Part shown: piece by piece, positions 33,744-43,958 of the stretch
Layout of the letters: the number at the start of each line of letters is the position of its first letter
Numbering within the stretch: the first letter of the stretch is position 1
Source: Sphingobium fuliginis
GTDB taxonomy: Bacteria > Pseudomonadota > Alphaproteobacteria > Sphingomonadales > Sphingomonadaceae
Assembly: GCF_004152845.1 (NCBI RefSeq)
Contig: NZ_SEON01000007.1
Span: 62,001 to 126,000, forward strand
Length of the DNA stretch: 64,000 nt
Reading direction: 5' to 3'
Made by a program: the position numbers and the translations under genes
The notes under the pieces: model-generated
What the model saw: the letters and a program-made list of their open reading frames with translations, nothing else
What the model was told of the DNA's origin: nothing
Databases searched by the model: none

Positions 33744-35783
33744 TCAACGGTGCTCCACGATCAACCCGTGCCGCTTCAGGATCGCGCTGTTGTCGGGGTC
33801 CCGGCCGCGAAAGGCGCGGAAGCTGTTGGCCGCCGGGCGGCTGGCTCCCCTAGAGAGGACCTCGTCGCGAAACAACTCGCCGGTCGAGCGATCGACAAGG
33901 CCGGCTTCCGCGAACCTTTGAAACCCATCGGCTGCGAGTATCTCTGCCCAGAGATAGCTATAGTAGCCCGCAGCATAGCTTCCCGCGAAGATATGCGTGA
34001 AAGCATGCGGGAAGCGGTGCCACGCGGGCGGGCGAACGACGGCGACCTCTTCGCGGACCGCCTCGATCACCTCCATCGGATCGGAGCCCATCGTACCCAG
34101 ATGCAGCAGGATGTCGAACATCGACAACTCCACCTGCCTGACGATGAACATGCCCGACTGGAAGTGCCGGGCTGCGGACAGCCTGTCGAACAGCGACTGC
34201 GGCAAAGGTTCGCCGGTCACATGATGACCCGACATGCCGGTCAACACATCGCGATCCCAGGCGAAATCCTCCATGAGCTGGCTCGGCAACTCGATCGCGT
34301 CCCACTCGAAGCCCGTCGTTCCCGCGATGCTCGGCCGATCGACCCGCGTGAAGAGGTGGTGGAGGCAATGTCCGGTCTCGTGAAGGAGCGTCAGCACATC
34401 GGTATGAGACAGCAGCGAAGGCGCCGCTTCGCTTTTCGGCGTGAAGTTGCAGACCATATAGGCGACCGGCACGCCGATCATATCGCCATCGCTCAGCCGA
34501 GGACGCGCTGGAGCCATCCACGCGCCGCCGCGCTTGCCCGTCCGCGCGTGCAGATCGAGGTACAAACCGGCAATCGCCACGCCGCTCTCGTCGGCTACAT
34601 CGAAGTAGCGGGCGTCCTCATGCCACAGCGCGACATCCTGACGTTCGATCAGGCTGATGCCGAAAAGGCGCTTGAGAAGCGTTCCCCAACCCTGGAGGAC
34701 ACGCTGAACCGGGAAGTATGCGCGCACCGCCTGTTCATCGACCGAGTAACGCGCCTGCCGCAAACGGTTTGCGGTGAAGCCGATGTCCCATGGCTGGAGG
34801 GTTTCGATGCCCAGTTCGGCGGCGGCATGGTCGCGCAATTCCGCAAGGTCGCACTCTGCCACCGGCTTGGCGCGCTTCGCCAGGTCTCGCAGGAAGGCAA
34901 GAATCTCGCCGGCGTCGCTCGCCATCTTGGTGGCAAGCGACCAGTCGACCGGATCGGCGAAGCCCAACAGATGCGCTGCCTGGTGCCTCAACTCCAGAAT
35001 TCGCGCGATCCTCGCGGAATTGTCGAACTTCCCGGCCTGCGGTCCCTGATCGGAGCCGCGCGTGCCATAGGCTTCGTACACACGAGCGCGAAGTTCGCGA
35101 TTTTCGGCGAAAGTCAGCACGGCGTTGACGCTCGGTTGCTGCAATGTGACCAGCCACCCCTCTCGTCCCATTGCGAGAGCGGCCGCACGGAACATATCCT
35201 TGTCCGTGTCGGAAATCCCGGCGAGCAGCGCTTCATCGGTCACCAGTTCGGACCAGGCATCGGTCGCGTCGAGCACGGCGCTCGCAAATTCGGTCGAAAG
35301 CCGGGACAGTTCGACCGACATCTCGGCGTAGCTTGCCCGTGCCTCTGGTTCCAGCGCCACGCCGGACAGCCTGAAGTCGCGCAGGGCATGCTCGACCGCG
35401 ACCCGATCGGCAGCCGGCCGTTCTGCGAAGCCGGGCGATGTGGAGAGCGCCGTCAGAACATCGAACAGATCGCGATTCTGTCGCTTGCGCATATCGGCTT
35501 CGACCAGCCTGGCCTCGCCTGCGGCATAAGCAGCGCGAAGTTCCGACGTGTCCGCCACGGCATGCAGATGATAAACCGCTGACCAGAGCGCCTCGATCGC
35601 AACCCCGGCCCGCTCAAGCGGAAGCCATGTCTCCGTGAACGCGGTGGGCCGGTGCCGGACCAGCGCTTCGATGACCGCATCCTGCGCCGCAATGGCGACA
35701 TCCAGCGCTGATCCGATCGCCTCCGGCGTGATCGCCCCGAACGGAGGCAGTTCATTCGCTTGCAGCAGCGCGTTGATCGGCAT
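33744..35783 (-). CDS. M3-family oligopeptidase (oligopeptidase A/Dcp type)
   Basis: A 679-residue zinc metallopeptidase with the M3 motif LLHETGHCLHHLF about two thirds along, followed by GFEWDAIELPSQLMEDFAWD and YAAGYYSYLWAEI. Size matches oligopeptidase A (680). It cuts short peptides in the cytoplasm. The start at ATG 35783 (MPINALLQ) has AGAGG upstream; the longer frame lacks one. It lies downstream of trxB, 69 bases away, in the same direction. It would finish off fragments from TldDE. Confidence 0.93.
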   Translation of the reverse strand: MPINALLQANELPPFGAITPEAIGSALDVAIAAQDAVIEALVRHRPTAFTETWLPLERAGVAIEALWSAVYHLHAVADTSELRAAYAAGEARLVEADMRKRQNRDLFDVLTALSTSPGFAERPAADRVAVEHALRDFRLSGVALEPEARASYAEMSVELSRLSTEFASAVLDATDAWSELVTDEALLAGISDTDKDMFRAAALAMGREGWLVTLQQPSVNAVLTFAENRELRARVYEAYGTRGSDQGPQAGKFDNSARIARILELRHQAAHLLGFADPVDWSLATKMASDAGEILAFLRDLAKRAKPVAECDLAELRDHAAAELGIETLQPWDIGFTANRLRQARYSVDEQAVRAYFPVQRVLQGWGTLLKRLFGISLIERQDVALWHEDARYFDVADESGVAIAGLYLDLHARTGKRGGAWMAPARPRLSDGDMIGVPVAYMVCNFTPKSEAAPSLLSHTDVLTLLHETGHCLHHLFTRVDRPSIAGTTGFEWDAIELPSQLMEDFAWDRDVLTGMSGHHVTGEPLPQSLFDRLSAARHFQSGMFIVRQVELSMFDILLHLGTMGSDPMEVIEAVREEVAVVRPPAWHRFPHAFTHIFAGSYAAGYYSYLWAEILAADGFQRFAEAGLVDRSTGELFRDEVLSRGASRPAANSFRAFRGRDPDNSAILKRHGLIVEHR

Positions 35784-35852
35784 GGGTACCTCTTCGAAAC
35801 AGAAAGGACATGGCAGCGTGGCGCCCGGCCTGTGCCGCACGCGCCGACGCGC

Positions 35853-36830
35853 TCAGACAGTGACGGGAGCCCCGGGCTCCGCGGCGATGGCGTGAGGCAT
35901 ATGGCCTGCAAGATAGCGCTCGGCCTCCAGCGCCGCCATGCAACCCATGCCGGCGGACGTCACGGCCTGACGAAACAGCTTGTCCTGCACGTCACCGGCC
36001 GCGAATATGCCGGGCACGCTGGTGGCGGTCGAACCGGGGGTCACCAGAATATAGCCCTCCGCATCCATCGCGATCTGACCGGCGAACAGCGACGTGGCGG
36101 GATCGTGCCCGATCGCCACGAACAACCCATCGACGGCCAGCGCACGCGCTTGCCCATTACGGACATCGCGAAGCTCGACACCCGTCACGACGCGGCCATC
36201 GCCCCGGACCTCGGCCACTTCGGCATGCCAGACCATCTCGATCTTGGGATTGGCATGGAGGCGCGCCTGGTTGGTGCGGTCGGCGCGCAGTTCGCCCCTG
36301 CGATGGATCAAATAGACCTTTTCAGCGAAATTGGTGAGGTACAGCGCTTCCTCGACCGCGGTGTTTCCGCCGCCCACCACGGCAACCACGCGGTCGCGAT
36401 AGAAGAAGCCATCGCAAGTCGCGCAAGCGGATACGCCCGCGCCGCGATACCGCGTCTCGCTGTCGAGCCCCAGCCAGCGTGCCGACGCCCCTGTCGCGAT
36501 GACGACGGTATCGCCCGTATAGCGCGCGCCGCTGTCCCCAACCGCGACGAACGGCGTTGCGGCAAGATCGACCTCAACGATCGTGTCGGAAACGACCTCC
36601 GTGCCGACATGCGCCACCTGGGCAGCCATCCGCGCCATGAGGTCGGGACCCAGCACGCTCCTGTCCCCCGGCCAGTTCTCGACATCGGTGGTGATGGTAA
36701 GCTGACCACCGGGCTGCATCCCTTCGATCAACAGGGGCTTCAGCGCGGCACGCGCCGCATAGACTGCCGCGGTGTAGCCCGCCGGCCCCGAGCCAATGAT
36801 GAGCACCTTGCTATGGCGATCACGCGGCAT
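35853..36830 (-). CDS. trxB: Thioredoxin reductase
   Basis: A 325-residue FAD/NADPH enzyme: FAD motif [16 protein letters not shown] (13-28), redox pair CATC (136-139) and NADPH motif [14 protein letters not shown], ending [12 protein letters not shown]. It reduces thioredoxin at the cost of NADPH. It is paired here with the M3 peptidase and lies 8 kb from the operon thioredoxin. Whether this is the only trxB of the genome cannot be seen; if a second copy exists this one is likely dedicated to the local pathway. Confidence 0.95.
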   Translation of the reverse strand: MPRDRHSKVLIIGSGPAGYTAAVYAARAALKPLLIEGMQPGGQLTITTDVENWPGDRSVLGPDLMARMAAQVAHVGTEVVSDTIVEVDLAATPFVAVGDSGARYTGDTVVIATGASARWLGLDSETRYRGAGVSACATCDGFFYRDRVVAVVGGGNTAVEEALYLTNFAEKVYLIHRRGELRADRTNQARLHANPKIEMVWHAEVAEVRGDGRVVTGVELRDVRNGQARALAVDGLFVAIGHDPATSLFAGQIAMDAEGYILVTPGSTATSVPGIFAAGDVQDKLFRQAVTSAGMGCMAALEAERYLAGHMPHAIAAEPGAPVTV

Positions 36831-37116
36831 TCCTTACCCCTTGCCAATATTCGTCGAACCAGTCGCCGCGGCCTATTACACAGTTTCATAAATAAAGAAA
36901 CAGACAAGATGCCGCTGTGATCGGACCCGCCATCGCGCAATCGGCCGCTCCGCCGGGAAGTCGCCCACTGTTCCGACCCCGCAACGTCAGGCCCCCTCCC
37001 CTTTCTTCACGTTCCGGCTGCGCGGGCGGCGATGGTTTTCGATTGGCGCGCGACTTCGATGCAGCCGCCAGGCGCATCGCACATGATGGGTCATGACGCT
37101 GACCGGATCTCCAGCC

Positions 37117-37506
37117 TCAGCTTCTGTCCACCACCGCGAACATGGCCGCCGATCCGACATGAGCGCGCCGTGCGGGAGCATCCTCGCGCCTTATCCCGGC
37201 TTCGAGCGGATCGTTGCTGCCGAAGGCGGCGACTACGATCCGCACCACAGCGGCGGTCCGCTCGTCGATCAACCGGTAAACGACGGACTTGGCATCCCGC
37301 CGCTGGGCGACGAGTTCTGCACGCCGAAGCTCGCCCAATTGTTGGCTCAGGGCCGGCTGGCCGATCCCCGTGGCGGCATCGATGGCGGCCACCGACTGTT
37401 CGCCTTGAAGAAGGGCCGTCAGGATCGCCAGTCTTTGCGGCTGGGCAAAGACCCGCAATCGCTCCACGATCTCGGTCGCTGTCGCCCGGTCGATCGGATC
37501 AGCCAT
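37117..37506 (-). CDS. ArsR-family regulator without cysteines
   Basis: A 129-residue winged-helix repressor (QRLAILTALLQGEQSVAAI, IGQPALSQQLGELRRAELV, RRDAKSVVYRL). Its closest pattern is the BigR/SqrR/YgaV branch that senses sulfane sulfur or redox state, yet it contains no cysteine at all, so it must sense otherwise. Start MADPID at 37506 overlaps the peroxiredoxin stop by 8 bases; a longer frame would run far into that gene. It probably regulates the peroxiredoxin operon. Confidence 0.88.
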   Translation of the reverse strand: MADPIDRATATEIVERLRVFAQPQRLAILTALLQGEQSVAAIDAATGIGQPALSQQLGELRRAELVAQRRDAKSVVYRLIDERTAAVVRIVVAAFGSNDPLEAGIRREDAPARRAHVGSAAMFAVVDRS

Positions 37507-38161
37507 GATCGGGACGCTCGCGATAAAACCAGAGCTCGTCCCCCGCCTCGCCCAGCGCGCTCCCATGCTGGGGCGCGGGCAGGAGGACCGATCGCCCGGG
37601 CCGCCATCCCTCGGGCGCCAGCACCTCTCCCGTGGCCGTCTTCTGGAGCGCGTCCAGCATGCGCAGCAGCTCGTCCACGGAGCGGCCGACCGACAAGGGA
37701 TACCATATCATCGCCCGAACGATGCCGTCCGGATCGATGAAGTAGACCGCGCGCACCGACGAGCTGTCGGGGTCGCTGCGATCCACCATGCCATAGGCTT
37801 CCCCGATCGCCATCGACGGATCTTCGATGATGGGAAACGATATGGTCACGCCCAGGCGCTGGCGAATGACGTCGATCCAGGCCAGATGCGAATACAGGCT
37901 GTCGACCGAGAGCCCCAGTAGATCGCAATCGCGCCTGGCGAATTCGTCGGCAGCGCGAGCCAGCGCAATGAACTCGCTCGTGCAGACGGGCGTGAAGTCG
38001 GCCGGGTGGGCGAACAAGATCAGCCAGCGGCCACGGAAGTCGCGAAGCTGGACTTCGCCCATGGTGGTACGGGCGCGAAAATTCGGCGCCGCATCGCCGA
38101 TGCGCAAAGCCGTCCGTCGCTGCACGGAGCCGGGGTCGGGAAGGCACGGGCTGGAGGTCAT
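37499..38161 (-). CDS. Prx6-type peroxiredoxin
   Basis: A 220-residue peroxiredoxin with the Prx6 motif AHPADFTPVCTSEF (peroxidatic Cys60) and the long C-terminal domain of the 1-Cys group (WYPLSVGRSVDELLRMLDAL). It reduces peroxides using a thiol donor. The ATG at 38161 has AGGAGG 4-5 bases upstream. Co-transcribed with the ArsR gene. Two further cysteines (6 and in RRDCDLLG) could act in resolution, but the 1-Cys pattern is the simplest reading. Confidence 0.92.
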   Translation of the reverse strand: MTSSPCLPDPGSVQRRTALRIGDAAPNFRARTTMGEVQLRDFRGRWLILFAHPADFTPVCTSEFIALARAADEFARRDCDLLGLSVDSLYSHLAWIDVIRQRLGVTISFPIIEDPSMAIGEAYGMVDRSDPDSSSVRAVYFIDPDGIVRAMIWYPLSVGRSVDELLRMLDALQKTATGEVLAPEGWRPGRSVLLPAPQHGSALGEAGDELWFYRERPDHG

Positions 38162-38239
38162 CACCCCTCCTACAAAAGCTTGCGGCGCGAGCAAAGAGCG
38201 GTTCGCGCGACAGGGCGCAAGTTGCGGCTATTTCCGCGA

Positions 38240-39238
38240 TCAGGCCGCCACATGGCCATCGTCCGCCGTCAGGGCGAGGACAGCGAAGGTCGCAAGCCAG
38301 TGCTCGCCCATATAGTCGTCGGCAAGGTGGGGCAGCGCCGAACCCAGATGGATCGAGGCGATGTCCCTTATCCGTTCGGGCAGGGGCAGAAAGGGCGCCA
38401 GCGAGAACCAGCACCATGCGCGCGAAAGATTGAGCCCGTCCATATGTGCCAGCCGCCCGTCGGTTCGGTCGGTCACCGTCGCGGGGGACGTGAGGGCGCG
38501 CATATCGTCCCCGAACGGGTCCGGCATGAACGCGGCCAGCCAGCCGGCAAATCTCTCGCCGCCCACCTCGCGCATCAACATGGCTTCGCATAATGTGGGC
38601 GACAGGAAGTCCTCGCCGCTCGGCTCCCATGGCCGTGCCGCCCGGTCGCCGCCGAACCAGCCGGTCGCCCGCTCCTCGATCAGCAATGCCAGATCCGCTC
38701 TGCGGCGTCGTGCCCAACGAAGCGCGTGCACCAGGGCAAAGGCCGTATTATCGTGCTTGCCGCTGCGCACCGGGTAGCAAAGCCGGGGCAGGTAGGCGGC
38801 AAGACGGTCAGCGATCCGTTCGGCCAAGGGCGCCAAAGCCTTCGCCCACGGCCGTGCAGGCCGGAAGGCGAGTTCGTCGTGAAGCGCGAGAAGCCATCCC
38901 CAGCCATAGGGCCGCTCGAAGGCGGCGGCCATGGGACGATCGAGCGACATGCACTCGCCCATGATCGCCTCTTGAGTCAGCGTGCCGTCGGCAAGCGCGT
39001 CGACCGCCTGGACCTCGGGAAGATGCGGGAACAGCCGGCAGAGCCGCATGACCTGCCACCAGCCATGGACGCAGCTGTGCCAATCGAAACTGCCGTAGAA
39101 CGCCGGATGGAGCGAACGTGGCGTCGCCAGATCGTCCGGCGAGGCAAGTATCTGATCGAGCTTGTACGGCCATTCGCGCGTGAGGTGCCCCAGCGTCAGC
39201 CGAAGGAAGCGGCCCGCCATGGCCTCGTCCAGCCTCAT
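38240..39238 (-). CDS. DUF2891 family protein
   Basis: A 332-residue protein with DUF2891 signatures: HPAFYGSFDWHSCVHGWW, PVRSGKHDNTAFAL, EPSGEDFLSP, HMDGLNLSRAWCW and YMGEHWLATFAVLAL. No function is established that I know of; the pattern of conserved His, Asp, Trp and Glu suggests an alpha/alpha-barrel enzyme. Its start overlaps the oxoprolinase stop by 4 bases, so the two are co-produced, which ties it to cyclic-amide or 5-oxoproline metabolism. No signal peptide. Confidence 0.88.
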   Translation of the reverse strand: MRLDEAMAGRFLRLTLGHLTREWPYKLDQILASPDDLATPRSLHPAFYGSFDWHSCVHGWWQVMRLCRLFPHLPEVQAVDALADGTLTQEAIMGECMSLDRPMAAAFERPYGWGWLLALHDELAFRPARPWAKALAPLAERIADRLAAYLPRLCYPVRSGKHDNTAFALVHALRWARRRRADLALLIEERATGWFGGDRAARPWEPSGEDFLSPTLCEAMLMREVGGERFAGWLAAFMPDPFGDDMRALTSPATVTDRTDGRLAHMDGLNLSRAWCWFSLAPFLPLPERIRDIASIHLGSALPHLADDYMGEHWLATFAVLALTADDGHVAA

Positions 39239-42200
39239 GGCAATCGACCAAAACCGCCGCCGCCCGGCGTCTCGACGACCAGCACGTCGCCTGTCTGCAT
39301 ATCGACTTCTGCCGTCGAGCCAAGCGGCTCGATATGTCCGCTGGCCCGCTCGATCCGCACGGCGCCGGCTGCGCCGTTTTTCCCGCCGTCAAGACCGAAC
39401 GGGGGCACCCGATGCCGATTGGCGAGCAGGCAGGCGGTCATCGGGCGAAGGAAACGAATTCGCCGCACGGCGCCGTCGCCGCCGCGGTTCAGGCCTTCGC
39501 CGCCAGAACCGCGGCGTATCGCGAAGGCCTCGACGAGACAGGATGTCCGCCCCTCGAATATCTCGGGGTCGGTCATGCGGCTGTTGGTCATGTGGGTCTG
39601 GATCACGGATGCACCGTCAAACCCCGGTCCGGCCCCCGCGCCGCCCGCGATGGTTTCATAATATTGGTATGCGTCGTCGCCCAGGGTAAGATTGTTCATC
39701 GTGCCCTGCGAAGCGGCAACCGCGCCCAGCGCCCCGAACAGCGCGTCGGTGACCACCTGGCTGGTTTCGACATTGCCGGCGACCACCGCCGCGGGATGGC
39801 ACGGCTTCAGCATCGAACCTTCGGGAATATGAATGTCCACGTGACGCAGACAGCCGTCGTTGAGCGGGATCGCATCATCCAGCATCGTGCGCACGACGTA
39901 CAGCACGGCTGCCCGCACGATGGCAGCAGGCGCATTGAAGTTATTTTGGCGCTGCGCACTGGTGCCTGTGAAATCGACCGACAACCGCTCCCGCTCGCGG
40001 TCGATCCTTATCTGGACCCGCACGACCGCGCCATCGTCCATCTCATAGGCGAACGCCCCATTCGCCAGCGTCGGCAAGAGCCGGCGAACCGCTGCGTCCG
40101 AATGTGCCTGGACATGCTCCATATAGGCGGTGACGACATCGGCTCCATGACTTTCGGCCATGTGAGCCAGACCCTCCGCCCCCCTTGCACAGGCGGCGAG
40201 TTGAGCGGTGAGATCGGCGATGTTCTGGTCGATATTCCGCGCCGGATACGGGCCAGCGGCAAACATCAGACGCAGTTCGGTTTCAAGGAACCGTCCCTCA
40301 TCGACCACCAGGACATTGTCGAGCAGCACGCCCTCCTCCTGAAGGGTGCGACTGTTGGGCGGCATCGATCCCGGCGTTACGCCGCCCACATCGGCATGGT
40401 GACCGCGCGCGGCCACGAACCAGGTCGGCTTGTCCGCCGCTTCGTCTGCGAACACGGGCATGATGACGGTGATGTCGGGCAGATGGGTGCCGCCACGATA
40501 GGGTGCGTTGAGCGCATAGGCGTCACCCCGGCGCATACCCCGTCCGTCGCGGCAGTCGCCACGGTCAGCGATGATCGTGCGGATGCTGTCCCCCATCGAG
40601 CCGAGATGCACCGGGATGTGCGGCGCATTGGCGACGAGATTGCCGCTGGCATCGAATAGCGCGCAGCTGAAATCCAGCCGTTCGCGGATGTTGACGGAGG
40701 TTGCCGTGCGCTGGACCGCCGCCCCCATTTCCTCGGCTATGTTCATGAACAGCCCGGCGAAGATCGCGAGACGGACAGGATCCGCTTGCGTGGCGTCGGC
40801 CACGACCTCGTTCGTGCGGGGTTCGACGCGGTCCAGGATCAGGCTGCCCTGCGGATCGACACTGGCGCTCCATCCCGGCTCCACGACTGTTGTGGACACG
40901 GCGTCGATGATCAGGGCGGGTCCTTTCACGATCGCGCCGGCCGGCAGCCGCTCGCGCGCGTGCACCGCCGCCTCCCGCCAGGCGCCGGCCATGCGGACAG
41001 GCGCTGAATCCAGCGGCGGCGACGGCTCGCGCGGCAGGGAAACCACAGCGTCCTGGGAAACATCCGATGCCGAAATCGCCTCCGCAACCATACGGTCGAC
41101 AATCAGGGCCGCGCGGGCGTCGAAGCCGAACTGCGCACGGTGCGCCGCATCGAACGCGGCGGCCATCGCGTCTGTCTCGCCGAAGGGAATCTCGATCGTA
41201 TGCTCCGTATCGCCGCGACGCAGATGAACGCGCTGATCGACCTTGATCGACGCCGGATCGACGCCCTGCCGCCGCAGCGCCTCGCGCGCCTGCTCGGTCA
41301 GCGCGTCCAGCGCACTGACCAGCGCTGCCCGATCGGACGCCGGCGTGCCGAGGCTCGCCTCCCGAACCTCGCGCCGGTCCGCAAGTCCCATGCCATAGGC
41401 GGACAACACCCCCGCGAGAGGATGGATCATCACCCGATCCATCGCCAGCGCATCAGCGACAAGGCAGGCATGCTGCCCGCCCGCACCGCCGAAGCAGGCC
41501 AGGACATACCGGGTCACGTCATGGCCCCGCGCGACGGAAATGGTGCGGATCGCATTGGCCATGTTCGCGACCGCCACGGCGACGAACCCCTCCGCCGCGC
41601 TTGCCGGATCGAGCGGAAGCTCCGCAAATCGCGCTTCCACCGCTTCGCGGTCGGGCGGAAGGCTCCCGTCGGGTCCGAACAGCGCCGGGAAATATTCCGG
41701 GCGGAGTTTCCCCAGCAGAAGGTTGCAGTCGGTGACCGTCAAGGGGCCGCCGCGCCTGTAGCAGGCAGGACCCGGCACCGCCCCGGCGCTTTCAGGCCCC
41801 ACGACAAGGCGCCCGTTGTCGAGGCGGCAGATCGATCCGCCGCCCGCCGCGACGGTGTGGATGCGGAGCATCGGGACCCGAACGCGCACGCCCGCGACGA
41901 TCGTCTCCGAATCCCGCTCGAACTCGCCGGCATAGTGGGAGACATCGGTCGAGGTCCCGCCCATGTCGAAGCCGATCACGCGGTCGAAGCCGGCCTGGGC
42001 CGCAGTGACCGTCATGCCGACGATGCCGCCCGCCGGGCCGGAAAGGATCGCATCCTTTCCCCGGAAAGCCTTGCCGGCAACCAGACCCCCGGAAGACTGC
42101 ATGAACAGCGCCTCCCTTTCAAGGGCGGCGGTCAACCGTTCGACATAGTTCCGGACGACAGGCGACAGATAGGCGTCGGCGACGGTCGTGTCGCCGCGGC

Positions 42201-42786
42201 CGATGAGCTTCACCACGGGCGCGACGCGATGACTGACGGAAATCTGCGTGAATCCCTGCCGTTCCGCCAGCGCCATCAGCGCCGCCTCGTGCATCGGGAA
42301 ACGCCACCCGTGCATCAGCACGATGGCGATGGCCCTGTATCCCGCCTCGAACGCCTGCCTGAGATGCTCTGCCGCTTTCACCCTGTCCAGCGGCTGCAAG
42401 ACCCGGCCGTCTTCGGCGACCCGTTCCTCGACCTCTATCGTCCGGGAAAAAAGGGGCGGCGGCCGGTGCGGATCGCGCGCGAAGATGTCGGGCCTTTCCT
42501 GATGGCCGATCAGCAACGCATCACCAAATCCGCGCGTGATGGCCAGCACCGTCGGCTCGCCCTTGCGCTCCAGCAGAGCATTGGTCGCGACCGTCGTGCC
42601 GATCCGCAGCTCGAAATCGACAGGCGCGCCTTCCGTCAGCCGCCGGATCGCTTCAACCGCGGCATCCTCGTAGCGTTCCGGGTCTTCCGACAGGAGCTTG
42701 GCCGTGACGATTTCACCGCCCGGCTTCCGCGCCACGACATCGGTGAACGTGCCGCCCCGATCGATCCAGAACCGCCAGCCAGTCAT
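39235..42786 (-). CDS. Fused hydantoinase/5-oxoprolinase (HyuA-HyuB)
   Basis: A 1183-residue protein. The HyuA half starts WIDRGGTFTDVV and has RIGTTVATNALLERKG and GFDMGGTSTDVSHY, an ATPase fold. The HyuB half begins near residue 690 (FMNIAEEMGAAVQRTATSVNI) and ends GGGGFGRLP. Fusion and length match eukaryotic-type 5-oxoprolinase, which opens 5-oxoproline to glutamate with ATP; hydantoins or related lactams are alternatives. The ATG at 42786 has AAGGA 6 bases upstream. It is coupled to DUF2891 and follows the cysteine desulfhydrase-like gene by 101 bases. Confidence 0.93.
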   Translation of the reverse strand: MTGWRFWIDRGGTFTDVVARKPGGEIVTAKLLSEDPERYEDAAVEAIRRLTEGAPVDFELRIGTTVATNALLERKGEPTVLAITRGFGDALLIGHQERPDIFARDPHRPPPLFSRTIEVEERVAEDGRVLQPLDRVKAAEHLRQAFEAGYRAIAIVLMHGWRFPMHEAALMALAERQGFTQISVSHRVAPVVKLIGRGDTTVADAYLSPVVRNYVERLTAALEREALFMQSSGGLVAGKAFRGKDAILSGPAGGIVGMTVTAAQAGFDRVIGFDMGGTSTDVSHYAGEFERDSETIVAGVRVRVPMLRIHTVAAGGGSICRLDNGRLVVGPESAGAVPGPACYRRGGPLTVTDCNLLLGKLRPEYFPALFGPDGSLPPDREAVEARFAELPLDPASAAEGFVAVAVANMANAIRTISVARGHDVTRYVLACFGGAGGQHACLVADALAMDRVMIHPLAGVLSAYGMGLADRREVREASLGTPASDRAALVSALDALTEQAREALRRQGVDPASIKVDQRVHLRRGDTEHTIEIPFGETDAMAAAFDAAHRAQFGFDARAALIVDRMVAEAISASDVSQDAVVSLPREPSPPLDSAPVRMAGAWREAAVHARERLPAGAIVKGPALIIDAVSTTVVEPGWSASVDPQGSLILDRVEPRTNEVVADATQADPVRLAIFAGLFMNIAEEMGAAVQRTATSVNIRERLDFSCALFDASGNLVANAPHIPVHLGSMGDSIRTIIADRGDCRDGRGMRRGDAYALNAPYRGGTHLPDITVIMPVFADEAADKPTWFVAARGHHADVGGVTPGSMPPNSRTLQEEGVLLDNVLVVDEGRFLETELRLMFAAGPYPARNIDQNIADLTAQLAACARGAEGLAHMAESHGADVVTAYMEHVQAHSDAAVRRLLPTLANGAFAYEMDDGAVVRVQIRIDRERERLSVDFTGTSAQRQNNFNAPAAIVRAAVLYVVRTMLDDAIPLNDGCLRHVDIHIPEGSMLKPCHPAAVVAGNVETSQVVTDALFGALGAVAASQGTMNNLTLGDDAYQYYETIAGGAGAGPGFDGASVIQTHMTNSRMTDPEIFEGRTSCLVEAFAIRRGSGGEGLNRGGDGAVRRIRFLRPMTACLLANRHRVPPFGLDGGKNGAAGAVRIERASGHIEPLGSTAEVDMQTGDVLVVETPGGGGFGRLP

Positions 42787-42887
42787 GCCGCATCCTTGCC
42801 ATGTCGGCGCACGATCGGCCACAGGCGATCGCATCGCGCCCGTTCGGTGCGCCTGTTGTGGCCAGCGACGCTCATGTCAGTGCGCCA

Positions 42888-43958
42888 TCAGCGGTCGAGC
42901 GCCAGAAACGACGCCAGCCGGGCGGCAGATGGCGCCCAGCAAATGTCACGTTCGGCCATCCAGTCATCGTCATAATAGGTGCAGCCATAGCGGTCTCCGC
43001 TGTCGCACAGCAGCGTCACGACGCTTCCTGTTTCGCCAGCAGACGCCATTTCCCGGATCAGCGCCTCGCACGCCACCAGATTGGTTCCCGTCGAACCGCC
43101 GACCCGTCGGCCGAGCCGGTCGGACAAGGCGCGCATCGCCCCAAGGCTGTCGGCATCATCGACTGCGAGCATCCGGTCGATGACCGAGGGCAGGAAACTG
43201 GGCTCCACCCGCGGCCGCCCGATCCCCTCGATGTAGGACGCGCAACCTTCGGGCAAGGCGACCACATCGGCGGCATCGAAATGGCGATGGAAGACCGAAT
43301 GGAGCGGATCGGCGACGCACAGCCGGGTGGTGTGACGCTGGTAACGGATGAAGCGGCCGATCGTCGCGGAGGTTCCACCCGTTCCCGCGCCGCAAACGAT
43401 CCAGGATGGAACGGGGTGTTCCTCATGCGCCATCTGCGCGAAAATCGATTCGGCGATATTGTTGTTGCCGCGCCAGTCGGTCGCCCGTTCCGCATAGGTG
43501 AACTGGTCGAGATAGTGGCCGCCGGTCTGGGCCGCCAGCTCATGCGCCACCTCATAGACCTTGCGCGGATCTTCAACCGGATGGATCTCGCCACCATAGA
43601 AGCGGATCGCCTCCAGCTTGGGCGCGGCCGTGCTGGCCGGCACGACGGCGATGAAGCGAAGCCCGAGCATGCGTGAAAAATAGGCCTCGCTCACCGCGGT
43701 CGAGCCGGAGGAAGCTTCGATCACGCACGTATCGGGCCCGATCCAGCCGCTGCAAAGCGCATAAAGGAACAGCGAACGCGCCAGCCGATGCTTCAGGCTG
43801 CCGGTGGGATGTGAGCTCTCATCCTTGAGGTAGAGGGTGATACCGGGATAGCGGGGCAGATCCAGGCGGATCAAATGCGTGTCGGCTGAGCGATTATAGT
43901 CCGCCTCGATCCGACGTACCGCCTCCGCGCGCCATTCACGAACGTCCTGCCTCATCAT
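42888..43958 (-). CDS. PLP-dependent cysteine synthase-family enzyme, Cds1-like
   Basis: A 356-residue fold-type II PLP enzyme. The PLP lysine is in [17 protein letters not shown], followed by [20 protein letters not shown] and the phosphate-binding [14 protein letters not shown]. This pattern is the Cds1 group (L-cysteine desulfhydrase of mycobacteria) rather than CysK, which has TGNT in place of SGST. It would release H2S, pyruvate and ammonia from cysteine. The start is uncertain: tandem ATGs at 43958/43955 or a GTG at 43985, none with a strong ribosome site. Confidence 0.85.
   Translation of the reverse strand: MMRQDVREWRAEAVRRIEADYNRSADTHLIRLDLPRYPGITLYLKDESSHPTGSLKHRLARSLFLYALCSGWIGPDTCVIEASSGSTAVSEAYFSRMLGLRFIAVVPASTAAPKLEAIRFYGGEIHPVEDPRKVYEVAHELAAQTGGHYLDQFTYAERATDWRGNNNIAESIFAQMAHEEHPVPSWIVCGAGTGGTSATIGRFIRYQRHTTRLCVADPLHSVFHRHFDAADVVALPEGCASYIEGIGRPRVEPSFLPSVIDRMLAVDDADSLGAMRALSDRLGRRVGGSTGTNLVACEALIREMASAGETGSVVTLLCDSGDRYGCTYYDDDWMAERDICWAPSAARLASFLALDR

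Noticed and set aside
33714-35582. 622-codon plus-strand frame opposite the M3 peptidase
   Set aside because: Antisense to a peptidase with an intact HExxH motif; no domain seen.
36831-37116. Possible gene or operator upstream of trxB
   Set aside because: Only a weak GTTTC/GAAAC inverted repeat and short shadow frames were seen; not enough to call a site.
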